64,000 nucleotides of DNA from Hippasteria phrygiana (lineage: Eukaryota; Echinodermata; Asteroidea; Valvatida; Goniasteridae), in NCBI GenBank assembly GCA_037893225.1, contig JAZGUH010000184.1, positions 1,302,001 through 1,366,000 of the forward strand, written 5' to 3'. Shown here piece by piece: positions 34,771-47,900 of this stretch. How positions within the stretch are numbered: the first letter of the stretch is position 1; each line of letters begins with the position of its first letter. The position numbers and the translations under genes are program-made. The notes beneath the pieces are model-generated. The model did not search any database. It saw nothing but the letters and a program-made list of their open reading frames with translations, and was not told the DNA's origin.

Positions 34771-37700
34771 GTAAGTTTCAAGAGAAGTTGTTTGGGGCAT
34801 TTGAAATGAATTTGGGAAGATGGGTTGCCGGATTAACGGTATTAAATGCCGCCAAAGTTCAAAATTTTTTTGTTTCATTTTGATGGCTGGCCCGAGTTTG
34901 TCAAGTGTGACAAGATGTCCCTTCAAATTGTGATGTAGGTTTATGAGATTCTGTTTGGGGTACATGTATTTAAAGTGAATTTGGACAATGGTATTGTAGA
35001 ATTATAACCATGACCCTCCCCAAACACAATTGGACACCATGTGCTTGATTTGTATGGATTCGTGACTACTTAGAGTTAGGGCTGTGCATCCGAACCGGGT
35101 ACCTGAGTTCCCGACCGTGAATGTCAGAAACTGTGCACGGCCTGTTCTACAATTTAAACTCCGGTGGGCGCACCCGGAGTATTGAAATATATTTGGTTTC
35201 GGCAAGAAATACTGTACAAATACTGTTGAAATGACTCTTGCAAATCAGTATTTATGGCGTTTGACTGTATATCAGAAGTTGGCTGCTATATTTGGCCTTT
35301 TTCGAAAATCGAAATTTTCGGCAAATATAATCCCGGCGTGAAGTGGTTAAGAAGTACATGTATGGCCATGGAATTATTTACTTACAGCAAAAAATGTTTG
35401 CATTAATAGTGTGGCTTAAAATGGACATCCCACACCCCCCCCCCTCCCCTCCACCCCTTCTAAAACCATAACCTTCCCATAACCCATTTTATTTAATTTT
35501 GAAAAATAACCCCCAAGACAGGTATGTAATTTGGGTTATTTCATCGTTTCATCACTAACCATGCTAACATTACATTTTTGTGACTGCCATGACACTTCAA
35601 AGCATATTGACCAATCTAAGGCAAAACTACCACGACACCAAGTGGTGGCGAGGCTTACCAAGAGACACAAAGAACAACTCGGAACTTTGGTTCCTGTTTT
35701 CTGAACATTCAGTTTATTGGTCGTCACTAACGTTACCAAAAAAGGACATGGTGTATTTACGGGTACTGTTATCACTGAATGTCTTCTAAACTGGTTGAAC
35801 TCACTTCAAAAGCACCTGTCTTTTTAAACACATAGAGCTGAACATATAAATTAACATTAATTCAAATCAAAAAGCTAGTTCGGTATTCCAACTGCGCATG
35901 TGCACAACAAGATTCAACCATTTTTCTCTCGGGGGGGGGGGGGGGGGGGGGAATGTGGCAGATAAATGCACACAAGGCTATGGGGGACGTGGTATACCGA
36001 ATCTGCATTCTGTGCAATTTTTCCTGCAATCGAAAAGACGATGGAAACTTTTGTTAGAGCAAAAGTTTGGACACACAAGACACCTGAAAACACTTCGCTG
36101 TCCAAACGTTTTTTGAAAAATGTTACTTCAGAACACGACGATCTCTTTAAATTTGCTGCTACCTGCTATGCTTTTGCACGCATACGATAAAATGTTTCTC
36201 CCAAGAGAAAAATTGTCAAATCTTGATGCGCTCACGCGCAGTTGGAATGCCGAACTGGCTTATTAGCAATCTAGGCAGGACTTGCATCAAATCGGTACTA
36301 CGTGACGTCAATTACGTTACGTCACTAACATTTGAGAAATCACCCAAAAAGTCCTATGTTCAAAAATATTTTTTTACAAAATATTGAGAACTAATTTAGT
36401 AAAACATAGAGATTTGTTGTCCACAATATATGCTGAATGCAGTAAAAAAAAAAATATTAAAGAGTGCAATTTATTTTGTTTTGTTATTGCTGTGAAATTG
36501 CTCATTACTGCATTTGGTCAAATCTCCGCCCATACAGAATGTCTACGAATCGGTGACCTTCAATACCACAGGGGAGTGCGAGCCGCCATTGGTCGTGACA
36601 GACAACGAGAAGAGCTGGTATGAGAACGTGGAGGGATGCGGGATTCAGTGCCGCAACCCACTGTACACAGACGATGAGCACAGCCAGGTGCACCTCTTCA
36701 TCGCGGTCTTTGCCAGCGTCTGTGTCGTCTGCACATTCTTCACGCTGGTGAGTACGATATCAGCAATCGATTTCACTAAACCGTGCGCAACTTACGCCAT
36801 GGCGTAGGGCTTGCGCTATAAAATTGTTGCACAGCTGCGCTACATCATTGCGATCCATTTCACAAAATATTGCGTAGCTGCGCAGTTTTATTTGTTTTAT
36901 ACATCGCGGACGAGGCTGAATGCCGCTTTTACGACGACTGTTTTAGTACAACAATAAAAATGCATGGAACAGTCCGATATTGAACTGTGGGGCGCCATTT
37001 TGAAACTTTTCACCTTTAAAACTTCGCTCCGAAAAAACATTGATGGCAACTTTCGGAAATATTTTACAGGTAAACCTGCAGTGGATAATTATTTCATTAC
37101 TCTCTGAAATAAACTAGTGAAATTAATAAATGATTTGAGCAACTAACGGCTGTACTATGCTCACGCTCAGCTAGCCAAGTCATAATTTGTGGCGCAAGTC
37201 AGAGACTTAGGTACTGCGTACCTTTCGTGAAATCGATGTTTAATATGTCACAGATGTTGCGCAACTTGCGCAATAAACTGTGGCGTAAGTAGAGTTACGC
37301 AATTGCGTAAGGTTTCGTGAAATTGTCTGCAGGTCTGCCAACCAGTACAGATTTTCTGTATTTCGTACGGAAATTCACGTATAATATAGAAGTTATAATA
37401 TAGAAATTTTTATGTATACATTTTTGGGAAGATTTTTTGTTCCTTAAATTGTTTTTATCATTCCAAAAGGACCTCTGCAACCTAAAACATTCTTCTTTTA
37501 ACCCTAACCTACATGTACCTGAATCTATCAAAATCCATACCCCTGTTTTGGAGGATTTCAGCGGATTCAGGATACCTCCATATTGAAAACTGGGGGATTT
37601 TGATGGATTGAGGATTGTAAGCCTAGCGGTACTGCAGGATTTTGGCGGATTCAGGATACTTTCTAGTAAAGTTACCCAAGGGGTTAGGGTTAACCCTCCT

Positions 37701-40700
37701 AGTTATAACTATATCATAGCCTATCAAAAAATCTACCCACCAACTCACAGCTTATGTGTGTGTTTCAACCTGTCACTTGATAGGTCTTGATATATAGGGT
37801 AGAGAGAGGGAGGGTTTTAATTCTGATTACCCTATTTTTAAAAAATTGCATATCTTTTTGTAAAAAGTGCATTTTTCTGAAGCATTTTTTTTAGGAATGC
37901 CATACAAATCAAATGCCTCTGAATGTTTTCTTGATTTTTAATTTTTCCTCAAATCTCACCCCCACTTGCCACTAGGTAATTTGAATGAAGTGAAAAAAAC
38001 CATAAACTTTAGCTTCAACTATTTTCCACATGTTTTGTGGTGCCAGGTCCCATAGCTTAAAAAATGCAGTGGCTGTTTCTGGACCTCAGAACAACTTTTA
38101 CCAGACATTGTTCCCTCAATGTAGCAGTTTCGATTGTAGGGTGTTTAACCCTCTGCGTACAGATGACGTCTGTGGACGCAAGATAAAAAGTGCCACCAGG
38201 CCGGATGACGCCATTGGCCGCCGTTTGTGCAGTTTCAATCCATTGTTGGATTATTGTTTATTATACGCTTGACTGCACAAACACATTGTGGCGGTTCGAT
38301 TTGGCTGCCAGAACCGCCGCGACACCCCGACGTCTCCCGTAAAATACCGTGAACAGGGGGTTAAGGCCAACAAAAAATTTAAAATTTGTGTTGCCCTCTG
38401 ACCGACCGACCGTAAAAATCGACAGAATCAGTGTCGGCGTTTTTCATTTTTGTAAAGAAAAAAAAAAAAATTGTTTGATGTACCTTCTTTACTTTATGCA
38501 TATTTTCATGTAAAAAATGAAACCAGGGGGTTCGTCCAACGTTTAGGCATTTGATGACTTTGATCCATCGCGCTTTGATCCATCGCGCTTTGATCCATGT
38601 AGCTAAAATCCCTAAACTTTGGGTCTGCGGTGGTCCAGCAAGAAAAAAACAAGGACAGCACATACAACCAATTTCAATGTTTTTTTAGAGATGTATAAAT
38701 ATATTGTAGCAGAAGAGTCAAATCGAATCGGCAAAAACTTTGTCATATCTCATTCAATTAGTTGATCTGAAGCCAAAAGTTAGAACCCCTTCCATTTGGT
38801 TTGCTTCTCGGTGATTCAAGAAGTCAGTGGCGAAGCAAAAAGCCCCCCAAAAAAACCCAATTAAACTTTCTCCAACCGTCCGACCCTCTTTTCCAATTTT
38901 ACCTCTCCGAGGGCAACACATTTTTTGGGGGCCTAGTTCTTAGCCTGTGCAAAGGAGTTCCATTTGTGTTATTCAATCCATGAATGGCCACAATAGGTAT
39001 TATAGTCTTGCAGTGACTGCTGGCTTGGCTGAAAGGGTTGCTTGGGCACTCAACTCACAATAGCCATTCATGAGTTCTGTGAAAAGCCAGAGGCAGATTA
39101 GGGTTATTTTAACAGGGGAATTTGGAATCTGCTGTAAGGCAAAAAAAAACATTGTGTTGCCCTCAGACAGGTAAAATTGTAAAAAAGGGGTTGGTCGGTT
39201 GGAGAAAGTTTATTATTTTTTTTTGGCTTTTTGCTTCGCCACGGACTTCCTGAATGACCGAGAAGCAAACCAAATGGAAGGATTCTAACCTTTGGCGTCA
39301 TATCAACTGATTGAATGAGATATGACAAAGTTTTTGCCGATTCGATTTGACTCCTCCGCTACAATATACATGTACATGTACATTGTACATTTGTGACCGG
39401 CTCTGCAAAAAGGAGTATTATGTCGCAAAATTTGAAAAATGAGTTATATACATACATGTATGTAGTTGGATTTGTCACATCCTAAGCTTTAAAGGGACAC
39501 ATTGTTTTCAAATGTCATGAAATTTTGCTGTTTGGAAATGTTCCTTATCTTTTATAAGAGTTGTTCATGCAAAAAAACACGTATAATGTGTTGTAATTTA
39601 GTGAGTAGTGATTACAAAACAAAAAATTGGCCTCTGATCCCTGACATCTGACACGCGAAACATAGACTTATTTCCAGTAGTAAAACCTACCGTCTAAATA
39701 ATGCGCAAAATACGCTGTAAGAGTCTTTAGGCTGGCGCCGCAGCCAGTGACCTTGTAAACCTATCAGATGATCGCCAGGTACCATTCTCTACCTTGCGAC
39801 ACATATCGCCAGTGCTGCGCGCCGTGCCACAGTACATCAAAATGGATCAACAAAACGTACTTCAACCAGCTGCGACTGGAAATACGACTGGTGAACACGG
39901 TCCGCCATTTTGTGGAGTCAAAAATTTGGTTCTACAAAATGGCGGACCGTTATTTGTCACGAAATTAAACAAAAACCACGCAATTTGAAGGGATAGTTAT
40001 GTGAATCTTAAGCTTCCCAACCATATCCATTTAATTTTTATAGCCCAAATCGCAAAATCCAAAGCAATGTGTCCCTTCAATTTGGTGTATGTTTGATCCC
40101 TGTTGCATTTTGTGTTCTCGAGATATCTTGACATTTGTAAACTCCTATTTTCCAATTTAACAGAAGTGCGTTTAGAGATATAGGCCCTTGAACACAAAAA
40201 GTGCAAAGAAATACGATAGAAGTAATTTTTCTCAACATTTATTTTTTCATTTTTGTTCATCAAGATTAATGTTTCTGAAAGTAAATCATGAAAATATAGA
40301 TGTAACGTAAGCCAACAAACCAAAAACAAAAAAATCACTTATATGTGAAAATTGTTTCACCCGCTTTACATATAACAGCTCTTTGTTTGTTTTCACATAG
40401 TGCGACGTAATACCCCTTTTTGTGGAGCGGGTCACATTTATACATCTCTAAAAGACATTGTGTATGTACATGTACATAACATTTTCACATGCGCTGTCCT
40501 TGTTTTTTTTCTTCTTGCTAGACTTCCCCAGACCCAAAGTTGATTGTTTTTAGCTAGGTCACTCTTCAGCCCGAATGGAGGTTTGACGAGCGCGACAGAT
40601 CAAACTCATCTTGACACTCATCCGGGCGTGTTTAGGCCTAAACGATGGACGAACCTCCCGGTTTAACTTTTTACATGAAAATATGCATAAAGTAAAGAAG

Positions 40701-43700
40701 GTACATTAAGAGACAGAGAGGCTAATCATTACATGTTTTTATTGATTAAAAAACCACATACACAAAAAATGCCGACTCCGATTCTGTAGATTTTTACAGT
40801 CGGTCGGTCCGAGGGCAACATAAAATTTTTTTTTTTTTTTTGGTCTAATGCTTGATGAGGCAACTTGGAAGAATTTAATCAAGCGTTTACATATGTACAT
40901 GATTTTCTACAATGAAAGCCCAATTTAATATTTGGTTATTAACTCGGTCATCCGTTCTATGAAAAGCCATCAATAGGCAGATTTTGTTCAGTATATGTAT
41001 ATTAACAAGGATTCATATACCTACATGCATGACATGTAAGACAGTTTACCTGTTGCTATTGTTCAGAGCCTGTCACGTGGGTGGTTTTAAACGGCCGATA
41101 AAACACCGACCGGTTTTGAACACTTTTTGCTGCAACAAACATGGCCCCTAAACCAGGATGTCCAGCATGAGCTAGTACAAGTCCAGTAAAATAAACTGCT
41201 GTTTGATGTGCCTACTTAAGCCCGGTTCATACTACATGCGAATGCGAAGCGAATTTATGACGTCAACGCCAAATATTCGCGCTGCGAATTCGCAAAAGTT
41301 GAACACATTTCAACTTGTGCGAAGCTTCGCTGCGAATGTTTCATGACGCCAAATTTGCTTCGCATTCGCATGAAGTACATGTGTATGAACCGGGCTTTAG
41401 AGAGAAAAAAAACCCAGATTATCAAAATTTGTTTCTTTTTTGAAGTTTAAAATTGTAAAGTTAAATTCAGTTGGATTTCTTGTACAAAATTGTGGTTTGT
41501 GTTTCTTATTTAAAAAAAAGATAGAATTTTCAGATGTTCACAAAAGACTGTGTTTTGTTTCTTTTCCTTGCTTCACAACACCTGGATCACCAATTGGCAA
41601 AAATAATTAGTCTGCTTAGTCTGGTTCGGGTTGTTTGCATTATCCTATTACTGATAAAGAAGAGACTGAAACAAGGTACATGTAGATTCACCGGGGGCCC
41701 CTGAACATGGATAGGGAAAAAGCACAAAAAATGACAGTATACTTTTTTTGCTGAATTTGGGGATTTTTGCTGCGTTGGTGTACCAAAAGAGGTCTTTTGA
41801 ATGGGAATAAATATGTGCTGGGCCGGAAATTCACGAAAAATACTGAAGTACATGTATAAACTTGTGTTTATGAATACGGATTTTGTGAAATCTGACCATA
41901 ACAATGTTTTGTCATGCATATTAAATGCTATGATACTGCACGTGTACTGGCTCATTATCATTATTGTGTATGTTATGCTTGGCTGCACAAGCCTCTTGTG
42001 TCCGTTCAGCTTTAGCAGAAAAAAAAATAACCTTTTCCCCCCTTTTTCCCGAATGCCGAATTTCATTCTCAAAATAAATTACCACCATGCCGGATGACGT
42101 CTATTCGCAATTTCTGCATTTTCAATCCATTGGTGGATTATTGTGTATGTTATGCTTTGCTGCACAAGCCTCTTGCGTCCGTTTTGCTTGGTTGCACAGG
42201 CCGGCCCGGCACTCCGGCGCCTTATTATAAATATAACCATACTCAAGGGTTAAAAACCATTGCCATTTCAGCGGTTGATTACTACATTGTATGTAGTTGA
42301 AAAAAGAATCTGTTTTACAGATCAAGTTTAAATTTCATGAAAAATACTGATTTTTTGCTTTTTGAATGCTAAAATGAGTTTGAAAAGGTTGGCAGCTCTG
42401 GATATTTGTTAGCAGAATAAGTAACAAAACCTGTTGGTATTGAGTAGTATTGGTTTTTTATAACACCTCATCCACAGATTCTGTGTCTTGATTGGCCGAG
42501 AGCGAGTCACATGTCATTTTCTATTTTTGCTATCTTCCTGTGCACGGCCAAAAGTACTATACCATTAGCAACCAAAGCACTATACCATTAGCAACCAAAG
42601 CACTATACCCATGGCGCGGTATTTGTGTGCAGATGCATGCAGGTGTGCACGTTGAGCGTTGCGCGTAACGCGTATTGTTCCAAAGTGCCAGCGCTACAGA
42701 GCTGGGTTAAAACATTTCATTAAAGGGTGGTTTTGAAAAGAGCAAATAAATTTTCCACTAATTTTGTATTGAAATAGAAGTCCATTTTAACTGTATTTAG
42801 ATTTAAATAATATAATTTTTTTTTAATCAAGCAGAATCTGTGGGTGAGGTGTTATAAAACAAATATTTACTGCTTTTATCTTGTGTTCGCTTCGGGAAAA
42901 TAGAATGCTCCATGGATCACCTCGGGAGGCTAGTTTTACTACACCACTTGAAGCAGTAAATATTTGTATAATATATACACGGAGAAGTGGCATATTGTAT
43001 CTAACAGAAGAAGGCTCTCAAGTATTCCTAATTTCCTGATCTAATTTGTTTTACCTTGTTCCTACTCTTTCCTATTTTTATTTTTACCTTGCTTCTACTT
43101 TTTCTAATTTGTTTTCTTGAAATTCCTATTTTGTCCTACTTTTTTGACTTTTTTGTCGCACATCTCCAAAAATGAAAGGGCTTGGGTGCAGGAGTACTGC
43201 AACTTTACTTCCAAGAGCTTAATTGAGAACGGAGCACAAGTGTTGTACATTGTATAGGCCTACACAAAAATGCCAAATGGGGCTTGTGATGCTGCAGACA
43301 TGGATAAGTATCAATGAAATCTACTCTTGAAAGCCTGCAAAAGTCCTACTTTTATCCTCATTTTGTCCTCCAAAGTCCTACTTTTGTCTAGTTTAATTTT
43401 TCTAAATTTTGATCCTATTATTCTATGTAAATAACTTCTTGCCCTATCGCGACATAATGTGTGAAGCACTGTATGCTCAGTGCTATCCGAGAGCCTGTGT
43501 GAAAAAATTCACAGGCTTACTCGGGCGGGATTTGAACCCACGACTTCCTGCTTACTAGTGCAGTAATCGTAACCACTAGACCACCGAGCTTGCCGAGGTC
43601 GGCTGACCGATTCAAATCCAATGCAGCAGCGGGTACCGCGTAAAATTCCATCCTCACCTATTATTCTACTTTTTCACCTCTCATGGAGAACCCCCTATTG

Positions 43701-44869
43701 ATTGCAATTATCCACTCACAATCGCTCACAGATCACCTTCTGTGCCGACTGGAAGAACTCCAGCAAGTACCCAGCTCTGATTCTCTTCTACATGAACGGC
43801 TGCTTCTTTGCCGGCAGCATTGGATTCCTGGCCCAGTTCCCCAGCGGCGCCAGGGAAGACATCATCTGCCGGAAGGACGGCACGATGCGGCTCGCTGAAC
43901 CAAGGTAAATGGTTCATTTATCTGTTTGTGACCAGACACTTTAGAGTAGTGTCTAGGACGAAGGAATTCTGGGACTTCTCAGATTTGTTTTGTTTGAAAC
44001 TGAAATTCATTGTAGGAAGCATCTCAAAAGTCGGAGCATTGCTGTTCTTTGGAGCTTTGGAGCATTCCTTCTGGAAACAGTGTTCCAACTATAGGCCTTT
44101 TCCTACTAGAGCAAATCTCGGGGGTGGCCCCGGCATAATGCGGGGGCGAGTTCGCCCCGGGGATGGATACTCTAGTGTGAAAAGGCCTTATGAGTTTTCT
44201 AACCCATAGTAGTGAGGGTGACCCTTGCAGCACTAGGCTAATCAATTAAGGGCTCCATAAATAAAAATAATAATGTGGTACTATCTTTAAATGTAGTGTA
44301 CATGATTGGTCATTGTTGCAATTTTCAGAAATGGGCGGATTTTGGGGTTGGTATATTTTGTAGGAAATATCGTTCCACTGACTTGTTCAAAGTTTTGCGT
44401 TCTTGGATGGCGAAAAGAAACGAGAGAAAAACGGCATTCGTTTTCAACTGTCGGGCGGCATTTGGTATAGCGCCCTCTTGTAAAATATGCCCAATTTTTG
44501 TAAATGGGATCATTTTCAATTGGTCACATAACATGTACAGAGGCCGAGGGCCGAGCGGAACATCCAAGATCCACTGCATGCACTGGTTACAACGCGTCGC
44601 TTCGGTACACTACGCGTGCGCCCGTTTTCGGATTAACTCATTTTAGACGCAACACGGTTTAACTACATTCGGTCAATAGAGGGCAGTTTTCCAACGATTG
44701 TTCAGCAACGATATAAATTTCCACTTTTCTTGAAAACGACAGGACACCTGATGCCATCATTTCACAGGATGATCGAGACTGCTATTAACTTACAGTTTAG
44801 TAAGGTATTTCATAATAATTCAGTTAAAATGTTTTGGGAGGATTACCAATCGTGTACACTACAATTAAT

Positions 44870-44902
<33 letters not shown>

Positions 44903-47900
44903 TGTTTATACACGGTGACACATTCAACAGTACAGTGTTGATTTTCAAGCGGCCGTGTTAACGTTAAAATACAAGATAAAGATAAAATTAAAAGCAATCT
45001 ACACCATGAACATCTATGCCCTCAATTCCCGGCGAAGTCAGCAAAACTCCCAATTGGGAAAACGTCCACCGAGAATCAAGGGAGCAGATGGTCATAGTGC
45101 AGAGTTTGAATAGATTTAAAATTAAATAAAATTACCTAAATATATAAGAATATGACAGAAATAGAGATTAAGGTAGAAAAAACAGCAACTGTAAAATATA
45201 AACAATGTGCAAGCTAAAGACATAAAATACATTATAAACAACAAAGAAGGGTCATATAACATACACATATAACCACAGATATACAAACTAAGACAAAAGG
45301 ACAATAATATAATAAAATAAATTAAGATGTTGTCTCTGGTTCGATTCCATCCAGCGAGGGGGAGAACCTGTCCTGCATTATCATCTTTGTCCTGGTGTAT
45401 TACTTCATCCTGGCCGGTATGATCTGGTTCGTCTGGCTGGCCTATGCCTGGCACCTGTCCTTCCGTGCCCTGGGTACCCCTCGGCAGGCCCTCAAGGGTA
45501 AGACCAGCTACTTCCACCTGCTGGCCTGGAGTTTGCCCTTCATCCTCGTTGTCATCATCGTGGCACTCAATCAGGTTTGTGTGAGGGAAATTCCACAGTT
45601 AAGAATAGTGGTGGGAGAATTTTATTAAGTACTGACTAAAACATGGCAATCCTATGTCAATTCTCCAAAATCAACCACTATTTCAAAGAGCCATTCTTCA
45701 GAATTTGTCCTTTGAAACCCTAACTCCCTCCATCATTTTTCATGCAAGTAAGGCCCGAAGTCCATTTAGGGCCAGTCTGCATACCGGCTCCTGGTATCAG
45801 ACCAGTTTAAACCGCGTCCGGTATTATACCCCTCCCCGGATGGTACAAGTCCACTTGCTCGTCGGCATTTCAAAGCCACCCTAATGAATAGACTTGCGGT
45901 TGAGCTTGGCTAGCCTGCTGCCTGATGGCCCTGCAGAGTGTTTACAATGGGGAGTTTATTGACCAATGACTGACTTTGACCCCGTTCCCACTAGATCCAC
46001 CAATTGGGGGATCTGATCCACCTTTTGCCAAATTGCCGGATCAGATCCCCCAATTGGTGGATCAGATCCTGCAATTGTGTCAGTGGGAACGCTAACCGTT
46101 ATAAGGTGGGTCAGGATCTGATCCACCTTTCTTGATCCACCTAAAGACCAGGATACAGATCCCCCAATTGGTGGATCAGATCCTGCAATTGGTGGATCAC
46201 GATCAAGTGGGAACGCAAAAGGTGGATCTGATCCGGCAATTTGACCTGTCAACATCCGGCTGGTGCACGAGTGGCGCGAAAAGTTTGCGGTCTGATGAAC
46301 GAAGAAATACGTTTAGGCGTGTAGCTCATGTGAAAATTTCCCACGTGCACGACATGCACGACATGCACAATAAACAACTACTGAACTACGGGCTGTATAC
46401 AAAATGTGTCACCACGCGTGCGCGATGCAAGCGTGCATGCATCCATTCAGCGTACATGTGTATTCCTTTCGTTCCGTACTGGAAAGTCGTCTGCTTTCAA
46501 ACCTTTTTCATTCGTGTAATTTTACTTATTTTTCCATCCATAAATAATTCCGTGTTAGTTTATAGCCTGCAGCGTGTCATAGAACAACAACCGTAGCAAA
46601 GTTTGAAGAAAATACGTTTTACGATCCGATTCGAGCCAGTATAAATATTACGTTAAAAAGTTTGTAGTCTGTACTGCTCCAAGACGAAGCTGTACCAGCA
46701 CCATGGGCAAAATCAGACCGAGAAGCATTTGGATTTCTTCCTCCATGTTGAAACTTCGAACATCAAAACATCGCACATGTATTTGACCCGTCCCAGCATG
46801 CAACGCTGCCACAGAGCGCGCGCTCAGCAAGCAAGCGCATGCGTAATACCGAACTCAGTGACCTTTCGGACTCGACACTTCCGTTCGAAAAGGTGGATCA
46901 AGCATAAGTGGGAACGCGACTTGCGGTTTCGTTGCGGTTAGACAACGGTCACACCAAAATGCCGGATCTTGATCCACCTTTCCCCAATTCGAGTGGGAAC
47001 GCGGTCTTAGTATACGCGTATGTACTGTAGGTGATTACTGAAGTGTGAATAATGTGTGGTCAGATCTGTCCACGGGCAAACTCTTTGAAACTGAGCAAAC
47101 ATTTAGGGCCTTTGTTAACCTGTGGAAGATTATTATCGGATTAAAGTCATCACATTGTCTGCACTTAGGAGTTCGCTGGCCCAGGAACTGGACACAACGG
47201 ACTCCCAAATAGGGCCAGCCTTCCAGTTGAGGCTCGGACGGTATCCAACCCGGTTTGGGAAGATTAAAATGAACCGGTTTGCATACCGGGAGCCGGTATA
47301 CATACCGGCTCTATTTGGACTTGGAGCCTAACCTTAATCCTCCAACATCCTCTGATTTCAAAGTGTTCAAGCTGCATGTAACCTAAATCCTCCAAAATCC
47401 TCTTATGGGGACCATTGCATGAATCCTCCAAAATCCTCTACGGGTTTTCGTAAACACCCTAGTAACCTCAATCCTCCAAAATCAACCAGCATCAGATTGG
47501 GTCTGATGACCAGGATCCTCCGTTTTCCTCCAGAGGCAAAATCCCCTTATGCCCTCAATCCTGCAAATTCCTCCAGTGCTTCAACTTCCAAAGACCCTCA
47601 ATCCTCCAAATTCCTCCATTTGGCAAAGAGGATTTCAGAGGATTCGGGAAGGTTAGGGTTAATCTGCCTCAATCCTCCAAAACCACCCACCATTTAAAAT
47701 TCATTCAGCCTCAATCCTCTAGGATCCTCCAATTTTCGCTAGGAACCATCCTCAATCCAAAATCCTCTTTTTCTTGAAATACCATTCATCCCCAATCCTC
47801 CAAAACCCTCCAAAACTGCAAGGAGGATTTTGGAGGATTGAGGTGGGTTAGGGTTTAAGCCCAACTTGCCTCAATCCTCCAAAATCCTCTTTTTCTTGAA

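Noticed and set aside
34248..34965. Minus-strand frames of 120 and 132 codons opposite SMO exon 1
   Set aside because: Antisense shadows of a GC-rich exon.
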